Below, in pieces: positions 31,883 through 43,107 of a stretch of DNA of 64,000 bases. Position 1 is the stretch's first letter, and each line of letters starts with the position of its first letter. Location: the NCBI RefSeq assembly GCF_050436995.1, contig NC_134766.1, positions 1,674,001 to 1,738,000 on the forward strand, in the 5' to 3' direction. This DNA comes from Anticarsia gemmatalis. Taxonomy: Eukaryota; Arthropoda; Insecta; Lepidoptera; Erebidae. Position numbers and translations under genes: made by a program. The notes under the pieces were generated by a model. That model did no database searches. It was not told the DNA's origin and saw only the letters and a list, made by a program, of their open reading frames with translations.

Positions 31883-34851
31883 GGTAAGGCATTTTGTCTA
31901 TCTATAGTTCTAACTAACGCACCCAACTCGCGTTAACCCCACATTGATCTTCTCGTATCTTTAAGGCGATGTCTCCAACCGACTATCTATCTACCTTCAC
32001 GGTTCACCGATAATTAATTTCCTTCGCTTTCAATGTCAGGAAGCGCTTGTACCCGAAATTGTTTACTAAGATAGTTAATTTGGTACAAAAACACATCCGA
32101 TAAAAGTTCTCGGTTATTTTTGTTACAATTATCATCTTATATATTTTGTTTCATAAAATTGGATACGTTTGTATAGGTACTTAGTGTGTCTTTTCATACA
32201 TAATTTGTCAGTAATGAGCAGTTATTTTGGTTCAGGAGTTTTTGATGATTTATTTATTTCTGTTTGTATTTATTAACTTTCAAACACCGTGCAATTACCC
32301 AACCATAACCATTTGAAGTCACATATAACTGCCTCTTTAATCAATGAATAGAATAATGAAACGAAATATTTAAAATAATATATTTACTCGAGCAAATAAA
32401 TAGCTCATTAAAATCTTATGCAGATGCTTTTAACGTAACAGCAAATTTGGTTCTTCAATTCGCGCAGCTAAGCGGAATTGGTTATTCATCGGGGCATATT
32501 AAACTTTTATGACTTCCCGAATCCAATTAAATCCTTATTTTAAAACGTCCCCGTACACCCATCCAGCGCTCATCCAATCACATAATTTTCAAAGTTATTT
32601 ATCAAATAAATATAAAACTTTGCACTCTGAAAATGAACTCAAAAATTTTAACAGATCGAGCAAAGGGAATGCCAAACCTCTTCACAATTCGATTTCTACA
32701 ACTTTAAAATTTAAATTAATTAAGGACTTCAAAAGGGCACCTTGTCTTAGAGGTATTGGGTAGAGCAGCGCGCAAAATTATTATTAGCCAATCAGAGCGC
32801 TCTAAGTTTTAAATTCAATTTTGGCTTCGCGAATGCGTTTTAATCAAGGCTAATTCGCTTGGAGGCGGTTCGTTTTCGCTATGTTTTTGGGTACTTGCTC
32901 GTAATTAGTTTCTGATTGAGCGATACAGGAAATAAGTTGTAAATGAAGTTGGTAATGAAAGAGTTTGAGTAGAGATTAAAGGGTAACTTGTTCATTAAGC
33001 TAATATGATACTCTGAGACTTGAGGAGACAGTTAAATTACATTATTCTGAGTCGTAAAGCGTTAAGTGTCACTTAGGAAATTTTCTAATAGTCGACCAAA
33101 GAAAAACTTCAATTAAAAACTTGCAAAATGATTTTTAATAACATTTACTTACGTTGCGCATTTTTACTAAAAAGACCTGATACGTACTCACAATCAGTAC
33201 GTTACTCACAGCGAAAAAGGAAGAAAGCGCAAAGAGCATTACTTCAGTAGGCTACTTAATCTCGGGTCGGATGACAACCTTCCGAAACAACTTCCCTAAA
33301 GAAAAATAGCTTGAAAAATAAAATAATTCACGTCTAATTTAGCTAAAAGACTGGCCTTTCACTTGAACGAGTTCAAACAAGATTTATAGGCGTAGGTCCT
33401 TTCGACTTTACAAGTGAAATTAAAACTTTTGAAATCGTCTCGAGCTATGTTTCGGTGAAAAATCTTGCAAATTCTCCCTTTGTTGAGTTGAAGAAATTCA
33501 TCTTATCTTATTTTTTTGGATGAACAAATTGTTACGTTTTGTTGAAATCAGAAAATGGATCTAATTTTGCCATTGTTAAAGGGTGAAATTATAAAGCTAT
33601 TCTTTTTGAAATACGACAAAAGATTAGAAAATTAACCTAATTGTTTGACGAAAAGGAGTTTGTTCTTCATTGTTTTCGTAAAAATGCGTTACCATAATTT
33701 ACAATAAGTGTAGTTTGTGTTCATAAAATGAAATAATTCATAGACAAAATGGTTTGCCCACAAAAAATATTGTGAACACAAAAATTTCAATCAGGCATTT
33801 GTGATTGAAAAATAAGTTTCTTTGATAATAAAGTCACAAAGTAGGAAATCTTTGTTCCACTTCGAGAAGTGTGAAATAGTTCAAGTCTTGTGCCAATACT
33901 TTGTAGTCATAACGTTGGCTTAAAATGTGTACGAACATTGTTCCTTGTCAAATTCTTAGCCAAAAACTATTTGTAGGAATGTTTGAGAGCAATCCATTCA
34001 AGAGATTTATTTTACAACGTACTAACTTATGCCGTAGGTTCCACTTGCCTTGTAAAAACATCATCATTATTAATCAATGACAGATGATTAGGGTGGTGAA
34101 GAATTAGTGCACTTTCGTTCGTGGTTGAAAGGTAGGAGTGCCAACCGCGACCACATTTACGACAGATAAAAGTGCCAGAGGAAGATGAGGTGGTGGCGTT
34201 ACGTTAGTGTCGTAGGACACACATAACAATTTACAAGATAGTCTATCGATTTGCCAGATTCTATCGAAATCGATTCGTCCGTTTTGTTGTCAAAGTGACA
34301 AATAAACTAAATCTGGCTAAAATCACTAAATTGTGCTGGTACTTACAGTGTGTTCACTAAGTTTGTAGAACGAAAATCATTTATCTCCGAATAATGAATA
34401 TCCATATGTATTTTATTGTTTGGAACTAGTCAGTTGAAATAAATACTATTTGCGTTTAAATTGAATTCGATGAAATTCAATTAAGTTTAATAAAACTTCA
34501 TAACTATAACATTTTTGACAAAAATATTGTATAGAAAACAGAATTAATAAAAATAATTGTTTCGTTGAAAAAAATGTGTGTTGATTTTTATTGACAAATT
34601 GTTTGAAAAATTGTTAAATTACAATTGTTTAATTATTTTGTTGCTTCATAAATATATGGTCTATCGTAGAGTATAGTGTAAATAGTATGTAAATAGATTA
34701 ACGATTTATATATTGTTAAATTTGTAAGTAAATAAATAAATTTTAAGCGTTTTTCTTAATATTTGTTTTATTTTTCCTTACAAATAAACAACTCAAATTA
34801 AATTATTTTAACCCATTACTGACCTTTTGCTGGGCACAGTAGTCGCTGCAG
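31883..34851. other. Intergenic; mixed-composition block at about 32460-32890
   Basis: No supported gene. A block near 32460-32890 is less AT-rich, with GCGCAGCTAAGCGGAATTGG, AGCGCGCAAAATTATTATTA, a CCAAT word in GCCAATCAGAGCGC and TAATCAAGGCTAATTCGC. It might be a regulatory element. The rest is AT-rich and featureless. Confidence 0.35.
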
Positions 34852-35008
34852 TAAGCACTATCAAATATCGAGAGTTTGACATTTAAAATGTACAGCAAAA
34901 TGATTCCTACGACACCCGCTAGAGGCGTTGATGGAATTAGATTTTCATATAAAAGTTCTCGATAGCAAGCCGATTGTCGATAGCCGATAATAATAGCGAA
35001 TCACACTA
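34852..35008. mobile_element. MITE-1 copy d, CAG duplication
   Basis: CAG at 34849-34851 and 35009-35011. Interior matches: GTTTGACATTTAAAATGTAC, CTACGACACCCGCTAGAGGC and AGATTTTCATA. Right end TAATAGCGAATCACACTA. The left terminus is shortened. Confidence 0.7.
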
Positions 35009-35512
35009 CAGATATCTCGTAATAGGTATGAGATGGGTCAGGCCTTCAAGAACTGCTCAAAAAACTTTCAAGCTGGTTTCATCAGTATGTTTTCCTTCAT
35101 CGTTGGAACAAGTAATAATTATTCCTTATGCACATTACTTTACAAATTCATTGGTTAGTTGGTTTTGAAATTTCCGCCGGTTCTTAAGTTCTCAACAAAA
35201 CAGGAAGTATTAAAAATATTATCGAGCAAGTTTTTTTTCTATCATGTTACAACAATATTGTTCGATTTTCTAAGAAAAAACTTGTGAGGCTTAATAATTT
35301 GATGTTAATAAAAGAAAGTTGATGGGAAAGACAAGCAAAAGTTAAGTATAGAACAATATTTCGTAAATTATTTCTGGGAAATGAGCAGAGGACGTCGATG
35401 GATGACTTCGAAGTACTATGAAATCGAGAGTGAGTATGAGATATGAGTATTTATTACTTTACATGGAGAATTTAATATGGTATATTTTTTCTTATGATTA
35501 AAAAAAGACAAG

Positions 35513-35695
35513 TCCCTCACTAAGAAATGCTCTTGTGTCGTGGGAACTTTTACAAACATACAAACAACGGACACAAAGTACTACCAAATCCGGTGCGATC
35601 CACAAATGATTGTCCCGTGTGGGAATCGAACCCACGACCTTCCGACGCAATGGAAGCGGCGCGGCGACCTAAACCATTGCGCTACGGAGGCAGTC
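35513..35695 (-). mobile_element. SINE-1 copy, near full length
   Basis: On the minus strand: GACTGCCTCCGTAGCGCAAT head, box B CGTGGGTTCGATTCCC, then ACAATCATTTGTGGATCGCA, TTTGTGTCCGTTGTTTGTAT and CACAAGAGCATTTCTTAGTG. RNA polymerase III boxes A and B are both recognisable. Confidence 0.85.
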
Positions 35696-35844
35696 CAAAA
35701 TGATTGATAAGATACCTAACATACAGGGTGTGTACTGCTAACACGGACCAGAGATATACTTCTAGGACTTCAAAGAATGTGTCAAAGTTTGATGTACTTT
35801 CATCTATCCCACCAGTGCCTCCCAATCCTAAAATTTATCGCAAA

Positions 35845-36105
35845 AATATTTTCTAGTGCGCCCGTTAGGGGCGCTGATCAGTAGGCCGATTCTCTACTAC
35901 TATCGAAAATCGACAACCGGCTAGCTTTAAAAAAAAAATGTATGAAAATCTGATCAGCGCCTCTAGCGGACGTCGCTGAAACAATTTTTGCAGTACATTT
36001 TAAATGACAAAACTCAAAACTTGATGGTTCCAATTGTAGAGAATCACGCTACAGATTTTTATACAACAATAATAGTCTGAAGCTAGTCTGTTTTCGATAC
36101 TGAAA
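35845..36105. mobile_element. Older MITE-1 relative interrupted by MITE-1 copy e
   Basis: Left fragment GCGCCCGTTAGGGGCGCTGA ends at TCAG; after the inserted copy the sequence resumes CAGATTTTTATAC, as in intact copies (GCTGATCAGATTTTC). The right part to about 36105 has TCTGTTTTCGATACTG and TAGGAAATAGTGCTAT, a diverged terminus. Confidence 0.55.
35882..36051. mobile_element. MITE-1 copy e, CAG duplication, nested
   Basis: Left TAGGCCGATTCTCTACTAC after CAG 35879-35881; right TAGAGAATCACGCTA before CAG 36052-36054. Interior CAGCGCCTCTAGCGGACGTC and GCAGTACATTTTAAATGAC. It lies inside an older member of the same family. Confidence 0.8.
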
Positions 36106-36173
36106 AATGGTAGGAAATAGTGCTATAAAACATTAATTATAACCGTCAAACACTCGATACTGATGAGAAATGG
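36072..36173 (+). repeat. ~100-bp direct repeat, left of minisatellite
   Basis: Matches 40641-40741 almost base for base: GAAGCTAGTCTGTT, CGATACTGAAAAATGGTAGG, AAATAGTGCTATAAAACATT and CCGTCAAACACTCGATACTG. Ends exactly where the minisatellite begins. Confidence 0.85.
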
Positions 36174-39100
36174 AAGCGTTTCCTCACTCGAAGGCGACTC
36201 TTGGTAGTTTTTCCTCACTCGAAGACGACTCTTGGTAGTTTTTCCTCACTTGAAGACGGTCTCATGGTAGTTTTTCCTCACTTGAAGACGTCTCTTGGTA
36301 GTTTTTCCTCACTCGAAGACGGTCTCATGGTAGTTTTTCCTCACTTGAAGACGGTCTCATGGTAGTTTTTCCTCACTCGAAGGCGACTCTTGGTAGTTTT
36401 TCCTCACTCGAAGACGACTCTTGGTAGTTTTTCCTCACTTGAAGACGGTCTCATGGTAGTTTTTCCTCACTTGAAGACGTCTCTTGGTAGTTTTTCCTCA
36501 CTCGTAGACGCCTTTTGGTAGTTTTTCCTCACTTGAAGACGGTCTCATGGTAGTTTTTCCTCACTTGAAGTCGGTCTCATGGTAGTTTTTCCTCACTCGA
36601 AGGCGACTCTTGGTAGTTTTTCCTCACTTGAAGACGTCTCTTGGTAGTTTTTCCTCACTCGTAGACGCCTTTTGGTAGTTTTTCTTCACTTGAAGACGGT
36701 CTCATGGTAGTTTTTCCTCACTTGAAGACGGTCTCATGGTAGTTTTTCCTCACTTGAAGACGTCTCTTGGTAGTTTTTCCTCACTCGAAGACGGTCTCAT
36801 GGTAGTTTTTCCTCACTTGAAGACGGTCTCATGGTAGTTTTTCCTCACTCGAAGGCGACTCTTGGTAGTTTTTCCTCACTCGAAGACGACTCTTGGTAGT
36901 TTTTCCTCACTTGAAGACGGTCTCATGGTAGTTTTTCCTCACTTGAAGACGTCTCTTGGTAGTTTTTCCTCACTCGTAGACGCCTTTTGGTAGTTTTTCC
37001 TCACTTGAAGACGGTCTCATGGTAGTTTTTCCTCACTTGAAGTCGGTCTCATGGTAGTTTTTCCTCACTCGAAGGCGACTCTTGGTAGTTTTTCCTCACT
37101 TGAAGACGTCTCTTGGTAGTTTTTCCTCACTCGTAGACGCCTTTTGGTAGTTTTTCTTCACTTGAAGACGGTCTCATGGTAGTTTTTCCTCACTTGAAGA
37201 CGGTCTCATGGTAGTTTTTCCTCACTTGAAGACGTCTCTTGGTAGTTTTTCCTCACTCGTAGACGCCTTTTGGTAGTTTTTCCTCACTTGAAGCCGGTCT
37301 CATGGTAGCTTTTCCTCACTCGAAGGCGACTCTTGGTAGTTTTTCCTCACTTGAAGACGTCTCTTGGTAGTTTTTCCTCACTCGTAGACGCCTTTTGGTA
37401 GTTTTTCCTCACTTGAAGCCGGTCTCATGGTAGTTTTTCCTCACTCGTAGACGCCTTTTGGTAGTTTTTCCTCACTTGAAGACGGTCTCATGGTAGTTTT
37501 TCCTCACTTGAAGACGGTCTCATGGTAGTTTTTCCTCACTCGAAGACGACTCTTGGTAGTTTTTCCTCACTTGAAGACGGTCTCATGGTAGTTTTTCCTT
37601 ACTCGAAGACGACTCTTGGTAGTTTTTCCTCACCTGAAGACGGTCTCATGGTAGTTTTTCCTTACTCGTAGACGTCTTTTGGTAGTTTTTCCTGACTTGA
37701 AGACGGTCTCATGGTAGTTTTTCCTTACTCGTAGACGTCTTTTGGTAGTTTTTCCTGACTTGAAGACGGTCTCATGGTAGTTTTTCCTTACTCGAAGACG
37801 ACTCTTGGTAGTTTTTCCTCACTTGAAGACGGTCTCATGGTAGTTTTTCCTCACCTAAAGACGGTCTCATGGTCGTTTTTCCTCAATTGAAGACGGTCTC
37901 ATGGTAGTTTTTCCTCACCTGAAGACGGTCTCATGGTAGTTTTTCCTCACTTGAAAACGGTGTCTTGGTAGTTTTTCCTTACTCGAAGACGACTCTTGGT
38001 AGTTTTTCCTCACTTGAAGACGGTCTCATGGTAGTTTTTCCTCACTCGTAGACGCCTTTTGGTAGTTTTTCCTCACTTGAAGACGGTCTCATGGTAGTTT
38101 TTCCTCACTTGAAGACGGTCTCATGGTAGTTTTTCCTCACTCGAAGACGACTCTTGGTAGTTTTTCCTCACTTGAAGACGGTCTCATGGTAGTTTTTCCT
38201 TACTCGAAGACGACTCTTGGTAGTTTTTCCTCACCTGAAGACGGTCTCATGGTAGTTTTTCCTTACTCGTAGACGTCTTTTGGTAGTTTTTCCTGACTTG
38301 AAGACGGTCTCATGGTAGTTTTTCCTTACTCGAAGACGACTCTTGGTAGTTTTTCCTCACTTGAAGACGGTCTCATGGTAGTTTTTCCTCACCTAAAGAC
38401 GGTCTCATGGTCGTTTTTCCTCAATTGAAGACGGTCTCATGGTAGTTTTTCCTCACCTGAAGACGGTCTCATGGTAGTTTTTCCTCACTTGAAAACGGTG
38501 TCTTGGTAGTTTTTCCTTACTCGAAGACGACTCTTGGTAGTTTTTCCTCACTCGTAGACGCCTTTTGGTAGTTTTTCCTCACTCGAAGACGTCTCTTGGT
38601 AGTTTTTCCTCACGTGAAGACGGTCTCATGGTAGTTTTTCCTCACTTGAAGACGTCTCTTGGTAGTTTTTCCTCACTTGAAGACGTCTCTTGGTAGTTTT
38701 TCCTCACGTGAAGACGGTCTCATGGTAGTTTTTCTTCACTTGAAGACGGTCTCATGGTAGTTTTTCCTCACTTGAAGACGGTCTCATGGTAGTTTTTCCT
38801 CACTCGAAGACGACTCTTGGTAGTTTTTCCTCACTCGAAGACGACTCTTGGTAGTTTTTCCTCACTTGAAGACGGTCTCATGGTAGTTTTTCCTCACTTG
38901 AAGACGTCTCTTGGTAGTTTTTCCTCACTCGTAGACGCCTTTTGGTAGTTTTTCCTCACTTGAAGCCGGTCTCATGGTAGCTTTTCCTCACTCGAAGGCG
39001 ACTCTTGGTAGTTTTTCCTCACTTGAAGACGTCTCTTGGTAGTTTTTCCTCACTCGTAGACGCCTTTTGGTAGTTTTTCCTCACTTGAAGACGGTCTCAT

Positions 39101-39662
39101 GGTAGTTTTTCCTCACTCGTAGACGCCTTTTGGTAGTTTTTCCTCACTTGAAGACGGTCTCATGGTAGTTTTTCCTCACTTGAAGACGGTCTCATGGTAG
39201 TTTTTCCTCATTCGAAGACGACTCTTGGTAGTTTTTCCTCACTTGAAGACGGTCTCATGGTAGTTTTTCCTCACTTGTAGACGCCTTTTGGTAGTTTTTC
39301 CTGACTTGGAAACGGTCTCATGGTAGTTTTTCCTTACTCGAAGACGACTCTTGGTAGTTTTTCCTCACTTGAAGACGGTCTCATGGTAGTTTTTCCTCAC
39401 CTGAAGACGGTCTCATGGTAGTTTTTCCTCACCTGAAGACGGTCTCATGGTAGTTTTTCCTCAATTGAAGACGGTCTCATGGTAGTTTTTCCTCACCTGA
39501 AGACGGTCTCATGGTAGTTTTTCCTCACTTGAAGACGGTCTCATGGTAGTTTTTCCTTACTCGAAGACGACTACCACCTCACTTCAAGTGAAGAAAATTT
39601 TCTTCACTTGAAGACCTTCTCATGGTAGTTTTTCTTCACTTAAAGACCTTCTCATGGTAGTT
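36174..39662 (+). repeat. Minisatellite of 31/32-bp units with higher-order structure
   Basis: Roughly 108 tandem units share TAGTTTTTCCTCACT followed by a variable half. Four main variants: TGAAGACGGTCTCATGG (32 bp), CGAAGACGACTCTTGG, CGTAGACGCCTTTTGG and TGAAGACGTCTCTTGG (31 bp). Rare marker variants recur at fixed spacing: GAAGTCGG at about 36569 and 37041, TTCTTCAC at about 36683 and 37155 (472 bp); GGTCGTTTTTCCTCAATT at about 37871 and 38409, GAAAACGGTGTC at about 37953 and 38491 (538 bp). Unit length is not a multiple of three and no long frame crosses it, so it is noncoding. No unique spacers, so not CRISPR. Confidence 0.95.
39582..39613. repeat. Perfect 32-bp palindrome at the array end
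   Basis: CTTCAAGTGAAGAAAA joined to its own exact reverse complement TTTTCTTCACTTGAAG. The left half is an inverted piece of the minisatellite unit, so array orientation flips and flips back here. Confidence 0.9.
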
Positions 39663-39717
39663 TTTCCTCACATAAAGACGTGATATTATACTTTAATGCG
39701 AAAATGCTTTTTCCCCG

Positions 39718-39830
39718 GCCTAATATTCAGTCCCTAATCGACACTTAGTCAGCATGGTGGACTTGCGGCCTAACCCCTCCTTCATTATGGGAGGAGACCC
39801 TTGTCCAGCAGTGGGACATTAATGGGTTGT
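39718..39830 (+). mobile_element. SINE-2 3' end fragment
   Basis: GGCCTAACCCCTCCTTCATT, GGGAGGAGACCCTTGTCCAG, CAGTGGGACATTAATGGGTT, following the minisatellite by about 55 bp. Head absent. Confidence 0.7.
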
Positions 39831-40028
39831 ATTTTAATTACAGGTCACTCGATGAGTCCATTAGTCAGTTAGTTAGTCCATACAAGTTAAAGAGGAAATA
39901 TTGTAAGTATTTTTTATCTGCCTACCCCTATATAACAACGGTAGCGCCGCGTGTGGTGGCACCCAATACCACCCGGGACTCATATTTGTGTGATGAGCAC
40001 GAGTATCTGTTCTGAGCTTGGTTGTTAA

Positions 40029-40480
40029 TCTATACTAATATTATAAAGCTGAAGAGTTTGTTTGTTAGTTTGAACGCGTTAATCTCAGGAACTACTGGCC
40101 CGATTTGAAAAATTATTTCAGTGTTAGATAGCCCATTTATCGAGGAAGGCTATATGCTATATATATATTTTTTTTAAAGACAACTCCCGCACTAGGAATT
40201 GCAATTGTGTCGCGGGGACTTTTACAAACATACAAACAACGGACACAAAGCACAACCAGACCCGAAACAATTATTTGTGGATCGCACAAATAATTGCTCC
40301 GTGTGGGAATCGAACCCACGACCTCCCGACGCAGTGGTATCGGCGTGGCGACCTAAACCACTGCGCCACGGAGGCACACACGCTACGAACTTTTGCAGAG
40401 TACCAGTAACAAATGTTACAAAAACGGGGGAAAATTTAACCCATTCTCTCTAATGTGTCGCAAGCGAAGTTGAAAACTAG
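40029..40480 (+). mobile_element. Hel-1 element interrupted by a SINE
   Basis: Left part TCTATACTAATATTATAAAG to GAGGAAGGCTATATGCTAT; right part resumes near 40378 with ACACGCTACGAAC, GCAGAGTACCAGTAAC and CGCAAGCGAAGTTG, ending AAAACTAG. The usual CGGGTCAGCTAG terminus has been replaced. A complete SINE-1 lies between the halves. Confidence 0.75.
40181..40375 (-). mobile_element. SINE-1 copy, full length, nested in Hel-1
   Basis: Minus strand from GCCTCCGTGGCGCAGTGGTT (box A) through CGTGGGTTCGATTCCC (box B), AATTATTTGTGCGATCCACA, TTTGTGTCCGTTGTTTGTAT, to CAATTCCTAGTGCGGGAGTT. This is a good reference copy for the family. Confidence 0.88.
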
Positions 40481-40500
40481 AAAGCGTGACGCTTTCTAGT
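40476..40500. repeat. 25-bp palindrome at repeat junction
   Basis: ACTAGAAAGCGT-G-ACGCTTTCTAGT, perfect 12-bp arms around one base. It overlaps the end of Hel-1 and the start of the next repeat (to about 40640), whose AAATCGGTCCAGCCGTTCTC and terminal ATTTTTATATAATAGAT look like a LINE 3' end. Confidence 0.75.
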
Positions 40501-40640
40501 TTTTATTGATTACCGTGCATTTTCAGCTTTGTTCACCTCTGGACTTCCACAAATAATTCAAGACAAATTAGCCAAATCGGTCCAGCCGTTCTCGAGTTTT
40601 AGCTAGACTAACGAACAGCAATTCATTTTTATATAATAGA

Positions 40641-40741
40641 TAGTCGAAAGCTAGTCTGTTGTCGATACTGAAAAATGGTAGGAAATAGTGCTATAAAACA
40701 TTAATTTTAACCGTCAAACACTCGATACTGAGGAGAAATGG
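40641..40741 (+). repeat. ~100-bp direct repeat, right of minisatellite
   Basis: Second copy of 36072-36173. Together they bracket a 4.47-kb segment containing the minisatellite, a SINE-2 fragment and the Hel-1/SINE-1 nest. Confidence 0.85.
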
Positions 40742-40940
40742 TTCTCGAGGCCGCAATCCCAATAATATCAAACGGTATTGACTGAACCACCGCGCTACCT
40801 CGTTCATCACTATGACACTGGCAAATACAATCCCTGTGTTAGCTTGGAGCAAATTTGATGGCAAATGGTGAAGCTAGTAGGTTAGTAGACTCTATATATG
40901 AGTAGTTGAATGTATTTGTAGTGTTGTATTCTATGCAGAG

Positions 40941-41240
40941 CAGTGATAGCCGAGTGGTATAATTTGACACCTCCCACGCAAGTGGTCGCAGGTTCGAACC
41001 CGAGGCAACACACCAATGACTTTTCGAAGTTATGTGTGTATTAGAAATAATTATCACATGCTCCAACGGTGAAGGAAAACATCGTGAGGAAACCTTGCAT
41101 GCCTAAAATTTGTTTAAAACATTTATTGAGGGCATGCAAAGTCCCCAACCCGCACTTGGCCAGCGTGGTGGACTCAAGGCCTAACCCCTCCCTCATTACG
41201 GGAGGAGAACCTTGCCCAGCAGTGGGACATTAATGGGTTA
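40941..41240 (+). mobile_element. tRNA-headed SINE-2, full-length reference copy
   Basis: Head TGATAGCCGAGTGGTATAAT (box A) and GGTCGCAGGTTCGAACCCG (box B) with a long variable-arm-like insert, as in serine-type tRNAs. Then CACCAATGACTTTTCGAAGT, GAAGGAAAACATCGTGAGGA, GGCCAGCGTGGTGGACTCAA and CAGCAGTGGGACATTAATGG. The 3' half is what recurs alone at 3612 and 39718. Confidence 0.82.
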
Positions 41241-43107
41241 AAGGAATTCTATGCAACTGTGGTGCTGAGGTTTTGGGTTTGAGCCCCGGTCGAGCCAAAA
41301 AGTTTTCATGAGTTTTTCAGTTATTTATTCTTCTTATTTACTTGTGTTGTTATAATTGTATGCTTGTATTTGTAGCTACTAAAAAGATGGAATGAAAGGT
41401 AGTTTATTACCATTTTCATTCTTATTAAAATTATGCATACATCCATTAAATCACAAAAAATAAATAATGTTTAGAAATACATTTAGACATTTTTGCTATT
41501 ACAAACTAGTACCTAATTAACTTGACTAAATTAATGTAACTAACATAATGATAACTATAAACGTATTTTAGTGTTTTGTCTCAGTAATTACTGTAATTAC
41601 ACTACAATTACTACTTACAATAAAGTAGGCTTTATGTAGGTAAATGTGTTTGTTTTTATTAGTTAGTGGCGTTTTATAGTAACTAAGGGATATTAAGCCT
41701 TTGGGCGGCTTGAACAACCTTGGTTTAGCATTAATCGTACAAAAATGATGTTTTACAGTCTTAAGAGAACCCAATGCGATGTTAAGTAATTTTGTTGTTA
41801 AAAGCTACCAGACGCGCGATCTTTTGCCGTTACTGTCGATTGACAAGCGTAAATATTTTAAATTATTTGTAGAAAATAGTTCTTGTGAAACACGCTAGAG
41901 GCGAATAAATGTTTTAATATAAACAAGCGGGCTAGATACTACTGGATAAATTTGACGATAGCTGACCGGTTGTTGATCGTCAATAGCAGTAGAAAATCAT
42001 CCTTCTGAAGGGACTATCGTTAGCAAGTAGGGTTCGAGAAAATTGTTTAACAAAGTTCACATTTCGCTAACAGACGGCACCTCTATTTTCAAGTTACTTT
42101 AGATGTCAAAACCTCGCTACTTGATAGTGACGTTGTGGAAAGTAGCACTACAATAGTACGATGCAATTAAAACCTAGAATTAGAATCGTAACTGCTCATC
42201 ACAAATGATTTCCTTAACTACAATACATTTTACTCTCTCATTCCTACTACAAAGGAAAGAGACAGAACTATATTCCTTTATCTTATCTCCAAAATTAAAC
42301 TTAATGTTCGGAACATGTTTGTAAGTAATTACCAGATACAAATTGCCTATAACTTTAAGGGCTGTTGAGATTCAGCCGCTGGTCATCCCTTAGATAAGGG
42401 TTATCATTGATCTTTCATTGTTTGCCGCGGAACATAGGGTCTTTACGAACTAATAGAGTGTAAACGCAGTCGAGGCTAGCACGTATCTCAGTTGACAACT
42501 ATTTGAAAGCCATTATGCTGTACATTGATTTCTCTCTTAGATTATAGTGATTGATGCTTTGCGTCAAAGCAGCAATGTACTGAATAGAGACCATCAATTT
42601 GACGCATTCTAATTGTTTAAGTCAAATACAAAAGAATTAACGCAAAACATGCTTTTACCTCAAATTACTTGACGTTTCGGCACAGGTCGCACTGGCTATG
42701 TGTGCAACCTGACTTTACCCTCTAATTTCAATACATAATAATATATTAATTTCACAGCTTACTTGTTTTTCTAAGTGGCCTCCCATCTTCAAAATGACCT
42801 TACAAAGCTTGCTTAACCTACCAATCGTTTACTGACCAGATAACGCAACTGTATAATGAGTTCCTCAGAATACTAAAAACCATAAAAGCATCTTATATAA
42901 GTGTAAACATGAAACTCGATAGTGAAAATATCTACTTTATGTCTATTAAAATCTTTTTAAACTAAAATAGTAAAAGTTTAACAGGCACTTCAGGTGTTCT
43001 TGAAAAGCTTTTTACGTTATTAAAATTTTCAGCTTTATTGGTACTTTGAAGTATATCTTTTGGAATACTGAAGATGGTAGATAAAGGTTACTAGTGTCAT
43101 TAGCTTT
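41241..43107. other. Gene-free stretch; decayed MITE-1 at about 41893-42160
   Basis: No gene. CACGCTAGAGGCG and GCTGACCGGTTGTTGATCGTCA near 41890-41990 resemble MITE-1 interior and arm, but boundaries are lost. A short Rep-X scrap (minus strand) is at about 41660-41740 (GGGCGGCTTGAACAACCTTG). Confidence 0.4.
42484..42604 (+). repeat. Unclassified repeat with inverted partner at 48548-48685
   Basis: GTTGACAACTATTTGAAAGC, TTAGATTATAGTGATT, CGTCAAAGCAGCAATGTACT and GACCATCAATTTGA all occur, slightly changed, in reverse complement at 48548-48685. Confidence 0.7.

Noticed and set aside
36174..39662. CRISPR array from regular ~31-bp repeats
   Set aside because: Units are directly joined with no unique spacers, the organism is a eukaryote, and the variants are themselves repeated in blocks; it is a minisatellite.
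36072..40741. LTR retrotransposon with 100-bp terminal repeats
   Set aside because: No TG..CA ends, primer binding site, polypurine tract or gag/pol frame between the repeats.
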